A DNA stretch of 64,000 nucleotides from Povalibacter uvarum (GCF_014202975.1 NZ_JACHHZ010000001.1:496001-560000), one strand, 5' to 3'. Shown: positions 1 through 9,559, numbered from the stretch's first letter. Made by a program: numbers and translations. The notes: generated by a model not told the origin, from the sequence alone.

Positions 1-164
1 GCGCCAGCGTCTCGATGATGGCCCCGGATGTCGCCACCGCGTGCGTGAAGGCGGCTCATCTTGCCTCGCCGGTCGACACGGTCGTGATCTTCGGTTCCTT
101 CCTCACCGTTGCAGCCGGAATGGAGTGGCTGCAGCAGCAAGGCTGGACGAGCGAGCGTTCATAA
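1..164 (+). CDS. folC: FolC C-terminus (dihydrofolate synthase/folylpolyglutamate synthase), partial
   Basis: Only the last 53 codons lie in the window, read in the frame beginning at base 3; the start is upstream. The tail carries DTVVIFGSFLTVAAG, typical of the C-terminal domain of the bifunctional enzyme that makes dihydrofolate and adds glutamate residues to folates in the cytosol. The order folC-dedD-cvpA-purF is widely conserved in gammaproteobacteria and supports the call. The stop is TAA at 162-164, 42 bases before the next gene. Confidence 0.85.
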   Translation, partial: ASVSMMAPDVATACVKAAHLASPVDTVVIFGSFLTVAAGMEWLQQQGWTSERS

Positions 165-206
165 CAGCGAGGCATCGCTTGCAGCGGATGTTTATACTTC
201 GCGCCC

Positions 207-911
207 GTGGAACGTCACGTAAAAGAACGGCTCGTAGGCGCGGCAGTGCTCGTCGCAGCTGCCGTCATCCTGATCCCCGAGATGCTTTCCGGCCCTGATC
301 GCAGACCGGAAGAGCCCGCGTCCGCGGCGGGTGAGGCACCTCTCAAGACGTACACCATCGACCTGACCAAGTCGCCGACCGCGCAGTCGGCGATCGTCGA
401 CGAACCGGTTCCCACGGAAGCACCACCGCCGGAATCATCGCCGGTGCCCGAACCGAGTGCCCCGGGCGAGACCGCGCCTCCCACCGTGGCTCAGGCAAAC
501 CCTGAACCCGAGAGGGCTGAAGCACCACGTCCGGTGCCCGTGCAGACCGACGCGCCTCCTTCTCAGCCCCAGCGTGCACCAGATCAGCGTGCACCAGAGC
601 CGCAGCGTGAAACGCGTACGGAGCCTCCGCCGCCGAGGGTGGCAACCACGCCCCCGCCGCAGACGGTGGTTCCAGCCGCGGCTGGCTGGGCCGTACAGCT
701 CGGCAGCTTTTCGAGCCGCGCAACTGCTGACGGGATGGTCAGGAAACTCCAGGCGGACGGTCACGAGGCTTTTGTGATGCCCGTCAAATCAGGCGGGGCA
801 ACTCTCTATAGAGTGCGTATCGGTCCGATGAAAGATCGCGAATCGGCGGCGAAAGTGTTGAGCCGGGTCAAAACGACCGTGCCGGCCGCGACCGTTGTCA
901 AGCATCCCTGA
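207..911 (+). CDS. dedD: DedD-type SPOR-domain cell division protein
   Basis: A 234-residue protein starting with GTG. Residues about 9-26 form one hydrophobic membrane anchor close to the N-terminus. Residues about 60-150 are a proline/glutamate-rich linker, and about 155-232 form a SPOR domain beginning GWAVQLGSFSS. SPOR domains bind septal peptidoglycan lacking stem peptides, so the expected role is in the periplasm at the division site. Position between folC and cvpA matches dedD of E. coli and Pseudomonas. A TATACT hexamer at 193-198 lies only 9 bases before the start, so the true start could be slightly later, but no better in-frame start is evident. Confidence 0.88.
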   Translation: MERHVKERLVGAAVLVAAAVILIPEMLSGPDRRPEEPASAAGEAPLKTYTIDLTKSPTAQSAIVDEPVPTEAPPPESSPVPEPSAPGETAPPTVAQANPEPERAEAPRPVPVQTDAPPSQPQRAPDQRAPEPQRETRTEPPPPRVATTPPPQTVVPAAAGWAVQLGSFSSRATADGMVRKLQADGHEAFVMPVKSGGATLYRVRIGPMKDRESAAKVLSRVKTTVPAATVVKHP

Positions 912-1096
912 GGATTCATTGCCGGAATGATCGTTTTCCGCGGTGCCCGCGGATGCAATTGGTCGGTCATGAATGCGGCTGGTAGAATTCGCGCGCTGCA
1001 ATACGGCTTCCATTTTTTCCTCTTTCACTGCGACCGACACGAGCGCGAAACGCTTCAACCGCACGGACGTAGCAAGGACTAGAGGAATCCGACTTC

Positions 1097-1630
1097 ATGA
1101 ACGGCGCTGACTACATCATCCTGGGCGTGCTTTCTGTGTCCATGCTGCTCGGCATGTATCGCGGATTCGTGCGCGAGTCCGTCGCGTTGCTCGCGTGGCT
1201 GGGCGGACTGTGGCTGGCGTGGCGCTATGCACCGCTCGTCGAACCGCTGCTCGGCGGCGCACTCGGCGAACCGCCGGTTCGCACATGGGCAGCCCGTATC
1301 CTCATCGTCGCGGCCATCGTGCTGATCGGCTGGCTCATCGCCGGCATCCTCGCCTATCTGCTGCGCCACTCCGGCCTGAGCGTCATGGTCGATCGCCTGC
1401 TGGGCATGGTCTTCGGCCTGATCCGAGGGGCGGTGGTGATTGCCGCACTGGTTCTGCTCGCGCAATTCGCGCAGCTCAACGAAGTAAAATGGTGGAAGCG
1501 GTCGGTCCTGCTTCCCTATGCCAGCGAATGTGCGTCATGGATTGAGGCGTTTGCTGAAACCGGCATGCGTATGCTTGAAGAGCGGGCGCGGCTCCCCAAT
1601 TCTGTGACGGCGGCGTCTTCGAGGGTCTGA
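1097..1630 (+). CDS. cvpA: CvpA family membrane protein
   Basis: A 177-residue inner-membrane protein with about four hydrophobic segments (near residues 4-20, 28-45, 64-88 and 101-122). The N-terminus [20 protein letters not shown] matches the CvpA family. In E. coli cvpA is needed for colicin V production and lies directly upstream of purF, as here (4 bases between the cvpA stop and the purF start). It is probably co-transcribed with purF. A TAGAAT hexamer at 982-987 is a possible minus-10 element. The molecular function of the family is not settled. Confidence 0.9.
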   Translation: MNGADYIILGVLSVSMLLGMYRGFVRESVALLAWLGGLWLAWRYAPLVEPLLGGALGEPPVRTWAARILIVAAIVLIGWLIAGILAYLLRHSGLSVMVDRLLGMVFGLIRGAVVIAALVLLAQFAQLNEVKWWKRSVLLPYASECASWIEAFAETGMRMLEERARLPNSVTAASSRV

Positions 1631-1634
1631 GTTC

Positions 1635-3146
1635 ATGTGCGGAATCGTCGGTATCGTCGGTCACTCGCCTGTTAATCAGCAGATCTACGACGCGCTGACG
1701 GTCTTGCAGCACCGTGGGCAGGATGCCGCCGGCATCGTGACCTGCCACGAAGGCGAGCTGTTCCTTCGCAAGCAGAACGGACTGGTGCGCGATGTGTTTC
1801 AGCATCGGCACATGCTCGCGCTCAAGGGCAATATCGGCATCGGTCACGTCCGCTATCCCACCGCGGGCTGCGACAGCGCCTCGGAAGCACAGCCGTTCTT
1901 CGTCAACTCGCCGTATGGCATCTGCCTCGGCCACAACGGCAATCTCACCAATGCTTCGGAACTCGCCGAAGTCCTGATCCGTGAAGACCGCCGGCATCTG
2001 AACACGAGTTCGGATTCGGAAGTCCTGCTCAACGTGCTCGCGAGCGAGTTGTCGCAGGCGGGCTCGCCGCGCGCTTCGGTCGCCGACATCTTCTCCGCGC
2101 TCCAGGCCGTCTATCGCCGCTGCCGTGGCGGATTCGCCGTCGTTGCGATGATCGTCGGCCACGGTCTCGTCGGTTTCCGCGATCCTCACGGTATTCGCCC
2201 GCTGGTGCTCGGCAAGCGCGAACACGCCGACGGGTCGGAGTACATGCTCGCCTCGGAGAGTGTTGCGCTCGACATGCTCGGCTTCACCCGCGTTCGCGAT
2301 GTCGCCCCCGGCGAAGCGGTGTTCATCGACGAACAGGGCCGGCTCTACGCCCAGCAGTGCGCTCCCGCGGGAACCAGCACGCCGTGCATTTTCGAGTACG
2401 TCTACTTCGCTCGTCCCGATTCGATCATCGACAACATCTCCGTGCACAAGGCCCGCCTGCGCATGGGCGACCTGCTCGCGGAGAAGATCCGTCGCATCTG
2501 GCCGGATCACGACATCGACGTGGTCATTCCGATTCCGGACACGAGTCGCACGGCCGCGGTCCAGGTCTCGCAGCTGCTGGGCATCAAGTACCGCGAAGGC
2601 TTCGTGAAGAACCGCTACATCGGCCGCACGTTCATCATGCCGGGGCAGGAGCAGCGCGCGAAGTCCGTTCGGTCGAAGCTCAACGTGATCGACCTCGAAT
2701 TCCGCGGCAAGAATGTCCTGCTCATCGACGACTCGATCGTGCGCGGCACCACCTCCGCACAGATCATCGATCTCGCTCGTGAAGCGGGTGCCCGTCGCGT
2801 GTACTTCGCTTCCGCAGCGCCGCCGGTGCGCTATCCCAACGTCTATGGCATCGACATGCCTGCGGCGTCGGAGCTCGTGGCGTCGGGCCGCACGGAAGAA
2901 GAGGTGGCGCGGATCATCGGCGCCGACAGGCTCATTTATCAGGATCTGACCGATCTCGTTCACGCCTGCCAGCATCACGATTCGCAGGTGCATGAGTTCG
3001 ACACTTCATGCTTCTCGGGCGAGTACGTTACGGGCGATATCACGCCGTCGTACCTGGCCCGCCTCGAATCGGAGCGCTCGGACCAGGCGAAGGAGAAGCG
3101 TCGCCAGGTCCATCGCCATTCGCTGAAGGCGATTCGCGCGGTCTGA
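1635..3146 (+). CDS. purF: Amidophosphoribosyltransferase
   Basis: A 503-residue enzyme of full family length (about 505 in E. coli). It catalyses the first committed step of purine synthesis: PRPP plus glutamine gives 5-phosphoribosylamine. The N-terminus [10 protein letters not shown] provides Cys2, the Ntn-hydrolase nucleophile of the glutaminase domain, which becomes N-terminal after Met removal. The PRPP-binding loop [13 protein letters not shown] is near residues 360-372. It lies directly after cvpA. The TGA stop sits in the loop of an 8-bp stem (3136-3158) that separates it from the kinase gene. Confidence 0.97.
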   Translation: MCGIVGIVGHSPVNQQIYDALTVLQHRGQDAAGIVTCHEGELFLRKQNGLVRDVFQHRHMLALKGNIGIGHVRYPTAGCDSASEAQPFFVNSPYGICLGHNGNLTNASELAEVLIREDRRHLNTSSDSEVLLNVLASELSQAGSPRASVADIFSALQAVYRRCRGGFAVVAMIVGHGLVGFRDPHGIRPLVLGKREHADGSEYMLASESVALDMLGFTRVRDVAPGEAVFIDEQGRLYAQQCAPAGTSTPCIFEYVYFARPDSIIDNISVHKARLRMGDLLAEKIRRIWPDHDIDVVIPIPDTSRTAAVQVSQLLGIKYREGFVKNRYIGRTFIMPGQEQRAKSVRSKLNVIDLEFRGKNVLLIDDSIVRGTTSAQIIDLAREAGARRVYFASAAPPVRYPNVYGIDMPAASELVASGRTEEEVARIIGADRLIYQDLTDLVHACQHHDSQVHEFDTSCFSGEYVTGDITPSYLARLESERSDQAKEKRRQVHRHSLKAIRAV

Positions 3147-3158
3147 AGCCGACCGCGC
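3136..3158 (+). other. Stem-loop around the purF stop codon
   Basis: GCGCGGTC (3136-3143) and GACCGCGC (3151-3158) are perfect complementary arms, and the 7-base loop starts with the purF TGA. No T-run follows, so it is not a classical intrinsic terminator. It could attenuate or process the message between purF and the kinase gene; this is inference. Confidence 0.45.
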
Positions 3159-3174
3159 CGGAGACATTCGGCCC

Positions 3175-4470
3175 ATGTCTTCGGGTGTTCCCAGTCCAGC
3201 AGGCCGTAACGCCCCACCGACGAATGCGCCGGCCGGTCCACGCGTGTTGATCATCACCGATCACACCGAACTGGGCCGCGCGCTCGAACAACACATTTCC
3301 GTCGTCTGGTCGGATGCCGAATGCCGCGTCCATGCCCCGTTGGTGTCGGGAAGACTACATTCAGCGTTCACGGCACTGGGCTACGACGTCGTCGTGCTGG
3401 ACGACCGCGTCGAGCGCGGGCGAGGGGAGGAGTGGCTGGAAAATGTCACACGACGCGAGTCCTTTCCTCCGCTCATCTATCTCGCGGCGGGCGATGACGC
3501 TGACCTCGTGAAGCGCGTGATGCCGCGCGTAGTCGATTGCCTTGCCCGCGAACGCATCGATCATCGAAGGTTCGCATCGGCGATGCGCGACGCGGTCCAG
3601 CGCCGCCGACAGGCGCTTGCCTTGCGACGCACCAGTGCGCAATCGAAAGCTGCTTCCACCTTCGGGCCCGTGATGATTCGTGGTCATCGCTGTGTGCGCG
3701 AGCTCGCGATCGGCGGAACTTCCATGGTGTATCTCGCTGAAAGCGAGCGCGCCGGTGAAATGGTCGTGCTCAAAGTCCTGCGCGATACACAGGAGAGCGG
3801 CGACGTGCAGACGCAGTTCTCCCGATTCCTGCAGGAGTACGAACTGATCTCGCGGATCCGGCACCCGAACGTCGTGCGGATCTATGATCTGGGTGTCGCC
3901 GACGACCACGCCTACATTGCGATGGAATACTTCCCGCTGGGTGATCTTCGCGGTCACATCGCGAGTGCTCTGCGGCCCAAGGAGGCGCTGACGTACCTCG
4001 CGCAGATGGCCGGCGCGTTGCAGGTCGTCCACGAGGTCGGCGTGTTGCATCGGGACCTGAAGCCGGGAAACATCATGATGCGCTCGGACAGCTCGATCGC
4101 GCTGATCGACTTCGGCCTGGCGAAGCACGTCGCGATGGATGTCGACATGACCGGCACGGGAGAGATCTTCGGAACGCCGTACTACATGAGCCCGGAGCAG
4201 GGTCACGGCCACGATCTCGATGAACGCAGCGATCTCTACAGTCTCGGTGTGATCTTCTACGAAATGCTGACTCGACGAAAACCCTTCGTGGGCCCGAACG
4301 CGATGGCGGTGCTCTATCTTCACGGCAATGCGCCGGTTCCCTCGCTAGAGAAGGAGCTTGCGGTGTATCAGCCGCTGGTGGATCGACTGCTGGCCAAGGA
4401 GCCCGCTGATCGCTTTGAATCGGCGAAGGCGCTGCTCGAGAGCATCCGCCAGATTCAGGTGAGCGTATGA
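3175..4470 (+). CDS. Receiver-like domain fused to a Ser/Thr protein kinase
   Basis: A 431-residue soluble protein. Residues about 22-145 look like a response-regulator receiver fold: VLIITDHTE as strand 1 and DVVVLDD as strand 3. The conserved Thr after strand 4 (IYLAAG) and the Lys-Pro after strand 5 (CLARERID) are not seen, so it may be a pseudo-receiver. Residues about 167-425 are a eukaryotic-type kinase with glycine loop IGGTSMVYLAES, VVLKVL lysine, HRDLKPGN catalytic loop, DFGLAK and the GTPYYMSPEQ activation segment, so it appears active. There is no transmembrane or PASTA segment. It follows purF by 28 bases and its stop overlaps miaE by 4 bases (ATGA). Substrate unknown. Confidence 0.85.
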   Translation: MSSGVPSPAGRNAPPTNAPAGPRVLIITDHTELGRALEQHISVVWSDAECRVHAPLVSGRLHSAFTALGYDVVVLDDRVERGRGEEWLENVTRRESFPPLIYLAAGDDADLVKRVMPRVVDCLARERIDHRRFASAMRDAVQRRRQALALRRTSAQSKAASTFGPVMIRGHRCVRELAIGGTSMVYLAESERAGEMVVLKVLRDTQESGDVQTQFSRFLQEYELISRIRHPNVVRIYDLGVADDHAYIAMEYFPLGDLRGHIASALRPKEALTYLAQMAGALQVVHEVGVLHRDLKPGNIMMRSDSSIALIDFGLAKHVAMDVDMTGTGEIFGTPYYMSPEQGHGHDLDERSDLYSLGVIFYEMLTRRKPFVGPNAMAVLYLHGNAPVPSLEKELAVYQPLVDRLLAKEPADRFESAKALLESIRQIQVSV

Positions 4471-5081
4471 ACGCCATCCCCGATGTGCAGGCGCCGCGCG
4501 TTCTTCTGGCGGCTACACCGACGCGCTGGTTTGATGTCGCTGTCGACCGCTGGCGCGAGCTGCTCGTCGATCACGCCAACTGCGAGAAGAAAGCGGCATC
4601 GACGGCGCTCTCGCTGATATTCACGTACGCACACGATGCGGCGCTGACGGATCGGATATCGCGCCTGGCCCGAGAGGAGTTGCGGCACTTCGAACAAGTG
4701 CAGAAAGTGATGCGGGAAATGGGAGCACCGTGGGTGCGGCTGTCGCCCTCGCGCTACGCCGAAGGCTTGCGTCGGTGTCTGCGAACGCATGAGCCGCAGC
4801 GACTGCTGGACCTGCTCCTGTGCGGGGCGTTGATCGAGGCCCGTTCCTGTGAGCGCTTCGAAGGACTGGCGCCACGACTGCGGCAACCGATGGGTTCGTT
4901 TTACGGTGGCCTCGCGCAATCGGAAGCGCGGCACCAGGGGCTCTATCTGCGCCTCGCCGAGCAGAGGGCGGAAGGGGAGGACTGGAAGGAGAGGTTGCGT
5001 GTGATCGGTGAAGTGGAAGCCGACCTCGCTACGTCGCCGGATGCGCAGTTCCGGTTTCATTCGGGCTGTCCGACCAACTAG
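4467..5081 (+). CDS. miaE: tRNA-(ms2io6A)-hydroxylase MiaE
   Basis: A 204-residue non-haem diiron protein. It is expected to hydroxylate the isopentenyl group of 2-methylthio-N6-isopentenyladenosine at position 37 of tRNAs reading U-starting codons. Candidate iron ligands occur as repeated ferritin-like helical motifs: ANCEKKAAS, EELRHFEQ, ALIEARSCERF and SEARHQGLY. Length is usual for the family. Its ATG overlaps the kinase stop by 4 bases, implying translational coupling, and a 25-base palindrome follows the stop. Confidence 0.88.
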   Translation: MNAIPDVQAPRVLLAATPTRWFDVAVDRWRELLVDHANCEKKAASTALSLIFTYAHDAALTDRISRLAREELRHFEQVQKVMREMGAPWVRLSPSRYAEGLRRCLRTHEPQRLLDLLLCGALIEARSCERFEGLAPRLRQPMGSFYGGLAQSEARHQGLYLRLAEQRAEGEDWKERLRVIGEVEADLATSPDAQFRFHSGCPTN

Positions 5082-5088
5082 TCATCTT

Positions 5089-5113
5089 GTGGGTCCGACT
5101 TAGTCGGACCCAC
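5089..5113. repeat. 25-base near-perfect palindrome between convergent genes
   Basis: Arms GTGGGTCCGACT (5089-5100) and AGTCGGACCCAC (5102-5113) are perfectly complementary around a single central base. It lies in the 39-base gap between miaE (plus) and lpxH (minus), so it is probably a bidirectional transcription stop. Neither strand shows a T-run after it, so an alternative is a protein-binding operator. Confidence 0.7.
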
Positions 5114-5120
5114 GGGAAGA

Positions 5121-5855
5121 CTACCCGCGCCGCAGTCCCGCCAGCTCAAATCCCTCTTTCCGCCAGCGCAGTACGCTGCCCTGGTCGTACCAGTCGCCCA
5201 GTACGATCCGCGTTGCCTTCCGGCCATCGACCGTCAATTCATGCACCGCGGGCCGATGCGTGTGGCCGTGAATCAGGCAATCGACGCCGTAGTGGCGAAA
5301 CGCCTTGTCCACCGCGGCATTGTTCACATCCATGATCGCGGGAGCCGCCGTGTCCATCGCCTCGATATGCGCCTTGCTCCCTGCGCGCATCCTTGCCGCG
5401 AGCTTCTGTCGTTGCGAAAGCGACAGGTTGCGCAGCACGAACTTGACCAGCGGATTGCGGACGATCCTTCTCAGGCGCTGATAGGCGTGATCGTCGGTGC
5501 AAAGCGTATCGCCATGCATCAGCAGCACCGGCTTGCCGTAGAGGTCGACGACGGTGCCGTCATCGATGAGCTTCGCTCCACTGTCCGCGCAGAAGCGTTT
5601 GCCGAGCAGGAAGTCACGGTTGCCGTGCATGACGTAGCACGGAACACCGCCGCTGGTGATCTGCTTCATCGCGGCCAGCACGCGTCGTTTGTCCGGGTCG
5701 GGATCGTCGTCGCCGATCCAGGCCTCGAAGAGATCGCCGAGGATGTACAGCGCATGCGCGCCGCGGGCTTCGCGCGAAAGAAAGTCGAGGAACTGATCCG
5801 TGATGTCCGGCCGCGCGCCGTCGAGATGCAGGTCGGAGATGAATAACGTCGTCAC
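5121..5855 (-). CDS. lpxH: UDP-2,3-diacylglucosamine diphosphatase LpxH
   Basis: A calcineurin-like metallophosphoesterase that converts UDP-2,3-diacylglucosamine to lipid X in lipid A synthesis at the inner membrane. Metal-binding motifs are complete: SDLHLDG, GDLFEAWIGDD, GNRDF, HGDTLCTDD and HGHTHRP. I chose the GTG at 5855 (244 residues) because the family begins directly with the ATLFISDLHL-type strand. An upstream ATG at 5903 would add 16 residues with no family support. It lies downstream of the cyclophilin gene on the minus strand, probably in one operon, as in Pseudomonas. Confidence 0.93.
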   Translation of the reverse strand: MTTLFISDLHLDGARPDITDQFLDFLSREARGAHALYILGDLFEAWIGDDDPDPDKRRVLAAMKQITSGGVPCYVMHGNRDFLLGKRFCADSGAKLIDDGTVVDLYGKPVLLMHGDTLCTDDHAYQRLRRIVRNPLVKFVLRNLSLSQRQKLAARMRAGSKAHIEAMDTAAPAIMDVNNAAVDKAFRHYGVDCLIHGHTHRPAVHELTVDGRKATRIVLGDWYDQGSVLRWRKEGFELAGLRRG

Positions 5856-5930
5856 GGCAAGACGAGGCTCATGGACGCGATGGAGTCCATTCCGCCGGCC
5901 CATCGCAGGACGGGCTTGCCCCGCGACATG

Positions 5931-6491
5931 TCACTTCAGTTCTTCCATCCGCTCGATGATGACCGGCTTGATCGGCACGTCCTTGTCGAACGGTCCGCCC
6001 GAGCCTGTTGCAACAGCGCCGATCTCATCCACGATGGTCATGCCTTCGATGACTTTGCCGAAGACTGCGTAGCCCCACCGGCTCGGCTGGGGGTCGAGCG
6101 CCGCGTTGTCCGAGAGATTGATGTAGAACTGGGCATTGGCGCTGTGCGGGTCGCCGGTGCGTGCGATCCCGACCGTACCGCGCCGGTTCGAGAGACCATT
6201 GCCGGATTCGTTGGGAACGTTGGAGTGCGTGGGCTTCTCCACGTATTGCTCGTCGTACCCGCCGCCCTGCGCCACGAAGTTGCCGATCACGCGGTGGAAG
6301 ATCGTGCCGTTGTAGTGGCCGGCCCTCACGTACTCGAGGAAATTCGCCACGGTCAGCGGCGCCCGGGTGGTGTCCAGTTCGATCAGGAAACTGCCCGCGT
6401 TGGTGTGCACGCGGACCAGCACCGGGCTCTGAGCCTGGGCTGAGAGAATCCCGCAAGATGTCAGGAGGACGGCGAACAGCAGTCGGCGCAT
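5931..6491 (-). CDS. ppiA: Periplasmic cyclophilin-type peptidyl-prolyl isomerase
   Basis: A 186-residue cyclophilin. The ATG at 6491 gives a clear signal peptide, MRRLLFAVLLTSCGILSAQA; an earlier in-frame ATG at 6608 would add an unlikely 39-residue leader, so 6491 is preferred. Active-site motifs of the family are present: FHRVI, FVAQGGGY, GTVGIART and ANAQFYINL. The product should act on prolyl bonds of exported proteins. It heads a probable two-gene operon with lpxH and is transcribed divergently from the gltX paralogue. Confidence 0.92.
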   Translation of the reverse strand: MRRLLFAVLLTSCGILSAQAQSPVLVRVHTNAGSFLIELDTTRAPLTVANFLEYVRAGHYNGTIFHRVIGNFVAQGGGYDEQYVEKPTHSNVPNESGNGLSNRRGTVGIARTGDPHSANAQFYINLSDNAALDPQPSRWGYAVFGKVIEGMTIVDEIGAVATGSGGPFDKDVPIKPVIIERMEELK

Positions 6492-6643
6492 GGAAAAGCT
6501 CTTGAGGCGGATGTCGGATCGATGAGGCATCTTAGCAAGCAATCCCCCCGCGGCCTCAAGCGCCGGGGAGGACGCCCGCAGCGGCCGTGTATAGAATGCA
6601 GGGCTCACGCGACCAGGGTGGTCCGCGTCGTCCCCACCAAGTA

Positions 6644-8074
6644 ATGACGTCTTCGAGTCCTCTAGTTACACGTTTCGCACCGAGCCCCACCGGGCATCTG
6701 CACCTGGGTAACGCCCGCACGGCGCTGCTCAACTTTCTGGCTGCCCGTGGATCGGGTGGTCAGTTCATCCTGCGCGTGGAGGACACGGACGAGGCTCGCA
6801 GCTCGGAAGAGTTCATGCGCGAGCTGTTCCAGGATCTGCGCTGGCTCGGGCTGGAATGGGATGAAGGCCCCGACGTCGGTGGTCCCCACGTGGCCTATCG
6901 TCAGCAGCAGCGCCGCCAGATCTACGAAGACTGGCTGGCGAAGCTCGATGCCGCCGGGTTGACCTATCCATGCTTCTGCACGCCGGCCGAGCTCAACATC
7001 GCCCGCAAGCAGCAGCTCGCCGCGGGCAAGCCGCCGCGCTATGCGGGCACGTGCCGCGTACTGACGGAAGAACAACGTGCCGAACGACTCGTGAGCGGCA
7101 AGCCCGCTGCGTTGCGGTTCCGCGTGCCCAACGGGCAGGTCGTGAGCTTCGTCGACGTGGTTCACGGCGAGCAGCGCTTCAGTACCGATGACATCGGCGA
7201 CTTCATCATCCGCCGCGCCGACGGCAGCACCGCGTTCTTCTTCTCGAATGCCATCGACGACGCTCTCATGGGCATCACGCTCGTGTTGCGTGGCGACGAT
7301 CACCTGACGAACACACCGCGACAGATGCTGATCCTGCAGTCGCTCGAATTGCCCGTGCCGCGATACGCGCACGTTGCATTGTTGCTGGGAATGGATGGTT
7401 CGCCGCTGTCGAAGCGACATGGTGATCTGAGCCTGCGAGACCTGCGCCGTCGGGGATATCTGCCCAGCGCACTGCGCAATCATCTCGTACGGCTCGGGCA
7501 CACGTGCGTTTCCGATGGCTGGCTCGACGATGCAGCGATGCGTGCGGAGTTCGACCTGTCGCGTCTGGGTCGTGCGGCTGCCAAGTTCGATGAAGCGCAG
7601 CTCAAGCACTGGCAGAAGGAAGCGGTGGCACGTCTGAGCACCGATGATTTCCTGGTGTGGATCTCTGCTCAGATGCCCACGGGTGTGGCCACCGCGCAGC
7701 TGGGCAAGTTCGCGGAAGCGATCCGGCACAACATCGAGTTCCCCGGTGATGCAAAGCTGTGGGTGGATGTCGTGTTCGGCGAGCTGCCTGCGTTGCCGGC
7801 GGAAGCATTGACCGTGATTCGGGAGGCGGGTGCCGATTTCTTCGTCACGACTCAGAGCGTGTTCGCGCAGATCGCGGGTGAGTTCCGGCAGATCGCGAAG
7901 GAAATCGGTCAGCGCACCGGGCGAAAGGGCCCGGGGCTATACATGCCACTGCGCGCCGCGCTGACAGGCGTTCTGCATGGACCCGAACTGGGGCCCCTGC
8001 TGGCGTTGCTGTCGTCACAGGAAATCACGAAACGACTGGAACAGGCTCGCCAGATCGCGAGCGGGACACGCTGA
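6644..8074 (+). CDS. gltX: Glutamyl-tRNA synthetase paralogue (GluRS-like, in the glnS position)
   Basis: A 476-residue class I synthetase, charging tRNA with glutamate in the cytosol. It has [14 protein letters not shown] (HIGH-type motif), a zinc-type CFC...C segment near residues 109-136, and LSKRHG (KMSKS-type loop). Start ATG at 6644 was chosen because family homology begins six codons later; an earlier ATG at 6587 would run through a likely promoter (TAGAAT at 6592-6597). A second, more canonical gltX lies at 60932-62332. This copy lies between the cyclophilin/lpxH pair and cysS, where Pseudomonas has glnS. It may preferentially charge tRNA-Gln or tRNA-Glu, which cannot be told from sequence alone. 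It ends 2 bases before cysS. Confidence 0.9.
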   Translation: MTSSSPLVTRFAPSPTGHLHLGNARTALLNFLAARGSGGQFILRVEDTDEARSSEEFMRELFQDLRWLGLEWDEGPDVGGPHVAYRQQQRRQIYEDWLAKLDAAGLTYPCFCTPAELNIARKQQLAAGKPPRYAGTCRVLTEEQRAERLVSGKPAALRFRVPNGQVVSFVDVVHGEQRFSTDDIGDFIIRRADGSTAFFFSNAIDDALMGITLVLRGDDHLTNTPRQMLILQSLELPVPRYAHVALLLGMDGSPLSKRHGDLSLRDLRRRGYLPSALRNHLVRLGHTCVSDGWLDDAAMRAEFDLSRLGRAAAKFDEAQLKHWQKEAVARLSTDDFLVWISAQMPTGVATAQLGKFAEAIRHNIEFPGDAKLWVDVVFGELPALPAEALTVIREAGADFFVTTQSVFAQIAGEFRQIAKEIGQRTGRKGPGLYMPLRAALTGVLHGPELGPLLALLSSQEITKRLEQARQIASGTR

Positions 8075-8076
8075 CG

Positions 8077-9489
8077 ATGCTTCAGATCTTCAACACGCTG
8101 AGTGGTCGCAAGGAAGAGCTTCGTACGCTCGAGCCCGGTGTCGTGCGCATGTATGTGTGCGGCGATACCGTCTACGACTACTGCCATATCGGCCACGCGC
8201 GTTCGAAGATCGCATTCGACGTGGTCCGGCGTTATCTCGCCTATCGCGGCTACAAGGTCACGTTCGTCCGCAATATCACGGACATCGACGACAAGATCAT
8301 CAAGCGCGCCGCCGAGAACGGCGAGCCGGTGCAGGCGCTGACTGCGCGTTTCACCGCGGCGATGCACGAAGACTACGATCGTCTGGGCATACTGCGCCCC
8401 GACTTCGAGCCGAAGGCGACGGAGCACATCCCGACGATCGTCTCGATGACGCAATCACTGATCGACAAGAACTACGCTTACGTCGCGTCCGATGGCGACG
8501 TGATGTATTCGGTCAGCGCGTTCAAGCCATACGGCCAGTTGTCGGGCAGGCAGCTGAGCGATCTGCGCGCGGGCGCGCGCGTCGCGGTGGACGAAGCGAA
8601 GCGGGATCCGCTTGATTTCGTGCTCTGGAAGCAAGCCAAGCCCGGTGAACCCTCGTGGCCTTCGCCGTGGGGAGCCGGACGTCCCGGCTGGCATATCGAA
8701 TGCTCGGCGATGACGCTCGATCTGCTCGGCACGCGCTTCGACATTCACGGCGGCGGTCTCGATCTCAAGTTTCCGCATCACGAGAACGAGATTGCGCAGT
8801 CGTGCGCGGCGACCGGCGAACAGTTCGCGACGTACTGGATGCACAACGGCTTCGTGAACGTCGACAACGAGAAGATGGCGAAATCTGTCGGCAACTTTTT
8901 CCTGATCCGCGACGTGCTCGGTTCGGGGCACGTGCGCGACCCGGAAGTGCTGCGATTCTTCCTGCTGTCGAGCCACTATCGCGGGCCCATCAACTATTCG
9001 CTCACGCAGATCGAGCAGGCCGACACCACGCTCGCGCGCCTCTACTCGGCGTTGCGTGATGTCGTCCCCGCGCAGAGGTGGGAGGCGAGCGAAGCTACTG
9101 GAAAATTCGTCGCGGCGATGGACGATGACTTCAATACGCCCGATGCGCTCGCGGCGCTGCAATGGCTCGCAGGCGAGATCAACAAGGCGAAGGGTGTCGA
9201 TGCGGCCAGGGCTGCGGCCTTCGCCGCGGAGTTGAAGCATCTCGGTTCGGTGCTCGGTGTCCTTCAGGCTTCCCCCGCAGCGTTTCTGCAGAAGTCCGCC
9301 AAAGGGCAGGGCACGGAATCGGCATCGGGGCTGTCGGAGTCGGCGGTCGAGGAGCTCATTGCCGCGCGTGCGGCGGCGCGCAAGTCACGCAACTTCAAGG
9401 AATCCGACCGCATCAGGGATCAACTGGCACAGGCCGGGATCGTTCTGGAAGACAAACCGGACGGTGCGACGCTTTGGCGACGGGGCTGA
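8077..9489 (+). CDS. cysS: Cysteinyl-tRNA synthetase
   Basis: A 470-residue class I synthetase charging tRNA-Cys. The N-terminal [19 protein letters not shown] holds the zinc Cys and the HIGH motif. Further zinc ligands are in [10 protein letters not shown] and HHENEIAQS, and the KMSKS loop appears as KMAKSVGNF, a tolerated variant. Length is close to E. coli CysS (461). It lies 2 bases after the gltX paralogue, so the two synthetases are probably co-transcribed. The cluster of tRNA genes starts 99 bases downstream. Confidence 0.97.
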   Translation: MLQIFNTLSGRKEELRTLEPGVVRMYVCGDTVYDYCHIGHARSKIAFDVVRRYLAYRGYKVTFVRNITDIDDKIIKRAAENGEPVQALTARFTAAMHEDYDRLGILRPDFEPKATEHIPTIVSMTQSLIDKNYAYVASDGDVMYSVSAFKPYGQLSGRQLSDLRAGARVAVDEAKRDPLDFVLWKQAKPGEPSWPSPWGAGRPGWHIECSAMTLDLLGTRFDIHGGGLDLKFPHHENEIAQSCAATGEQFATYWMHNGFVNVDNEKMAKSVGNFFLIRDVLGSGHVRDPEVLRFFLLSSHYRGPINYSLTQIEQADTTLARLYSALRDVVPAQRWEASEATGKFVAAMDDDFNTPDALAALQWLAGEINKAKGVDAARAAAFAAELKHLGSVLGVLQASPAAFLQKSAKGQGTESASGLSESAVEELIAARAAARKSRNFKESDRIRDQLAQAGIVLEDKPDGATLWRRG

Positions 9490-9530
9490 TGCGACGGAAT
9501 CCCTTGGGCGGCCGACGCCCAATACTCAAA

Positions 9531-9559
9531 TTGACGCTATCGGACCTCGCACGTATGAT
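9531..9559 (+). promoter_or_regulatory. Sigma-70 promoter for the tRNA cluster
   Basis: TTGACG (9531-9536) and TATGAT (9554-9559) are separated by exactly 17 bases, a near-consensus sigma-70 promoter. It is followed after 29 bases by the first tRNA. Confidence 0.85.

Noticed and set aside
1476-2993. A 505-codon minus-strand open frame opposite purF
   Set aside because: Shadow of purF, whose catalytic motifs are intact; no ribosome site or homology.
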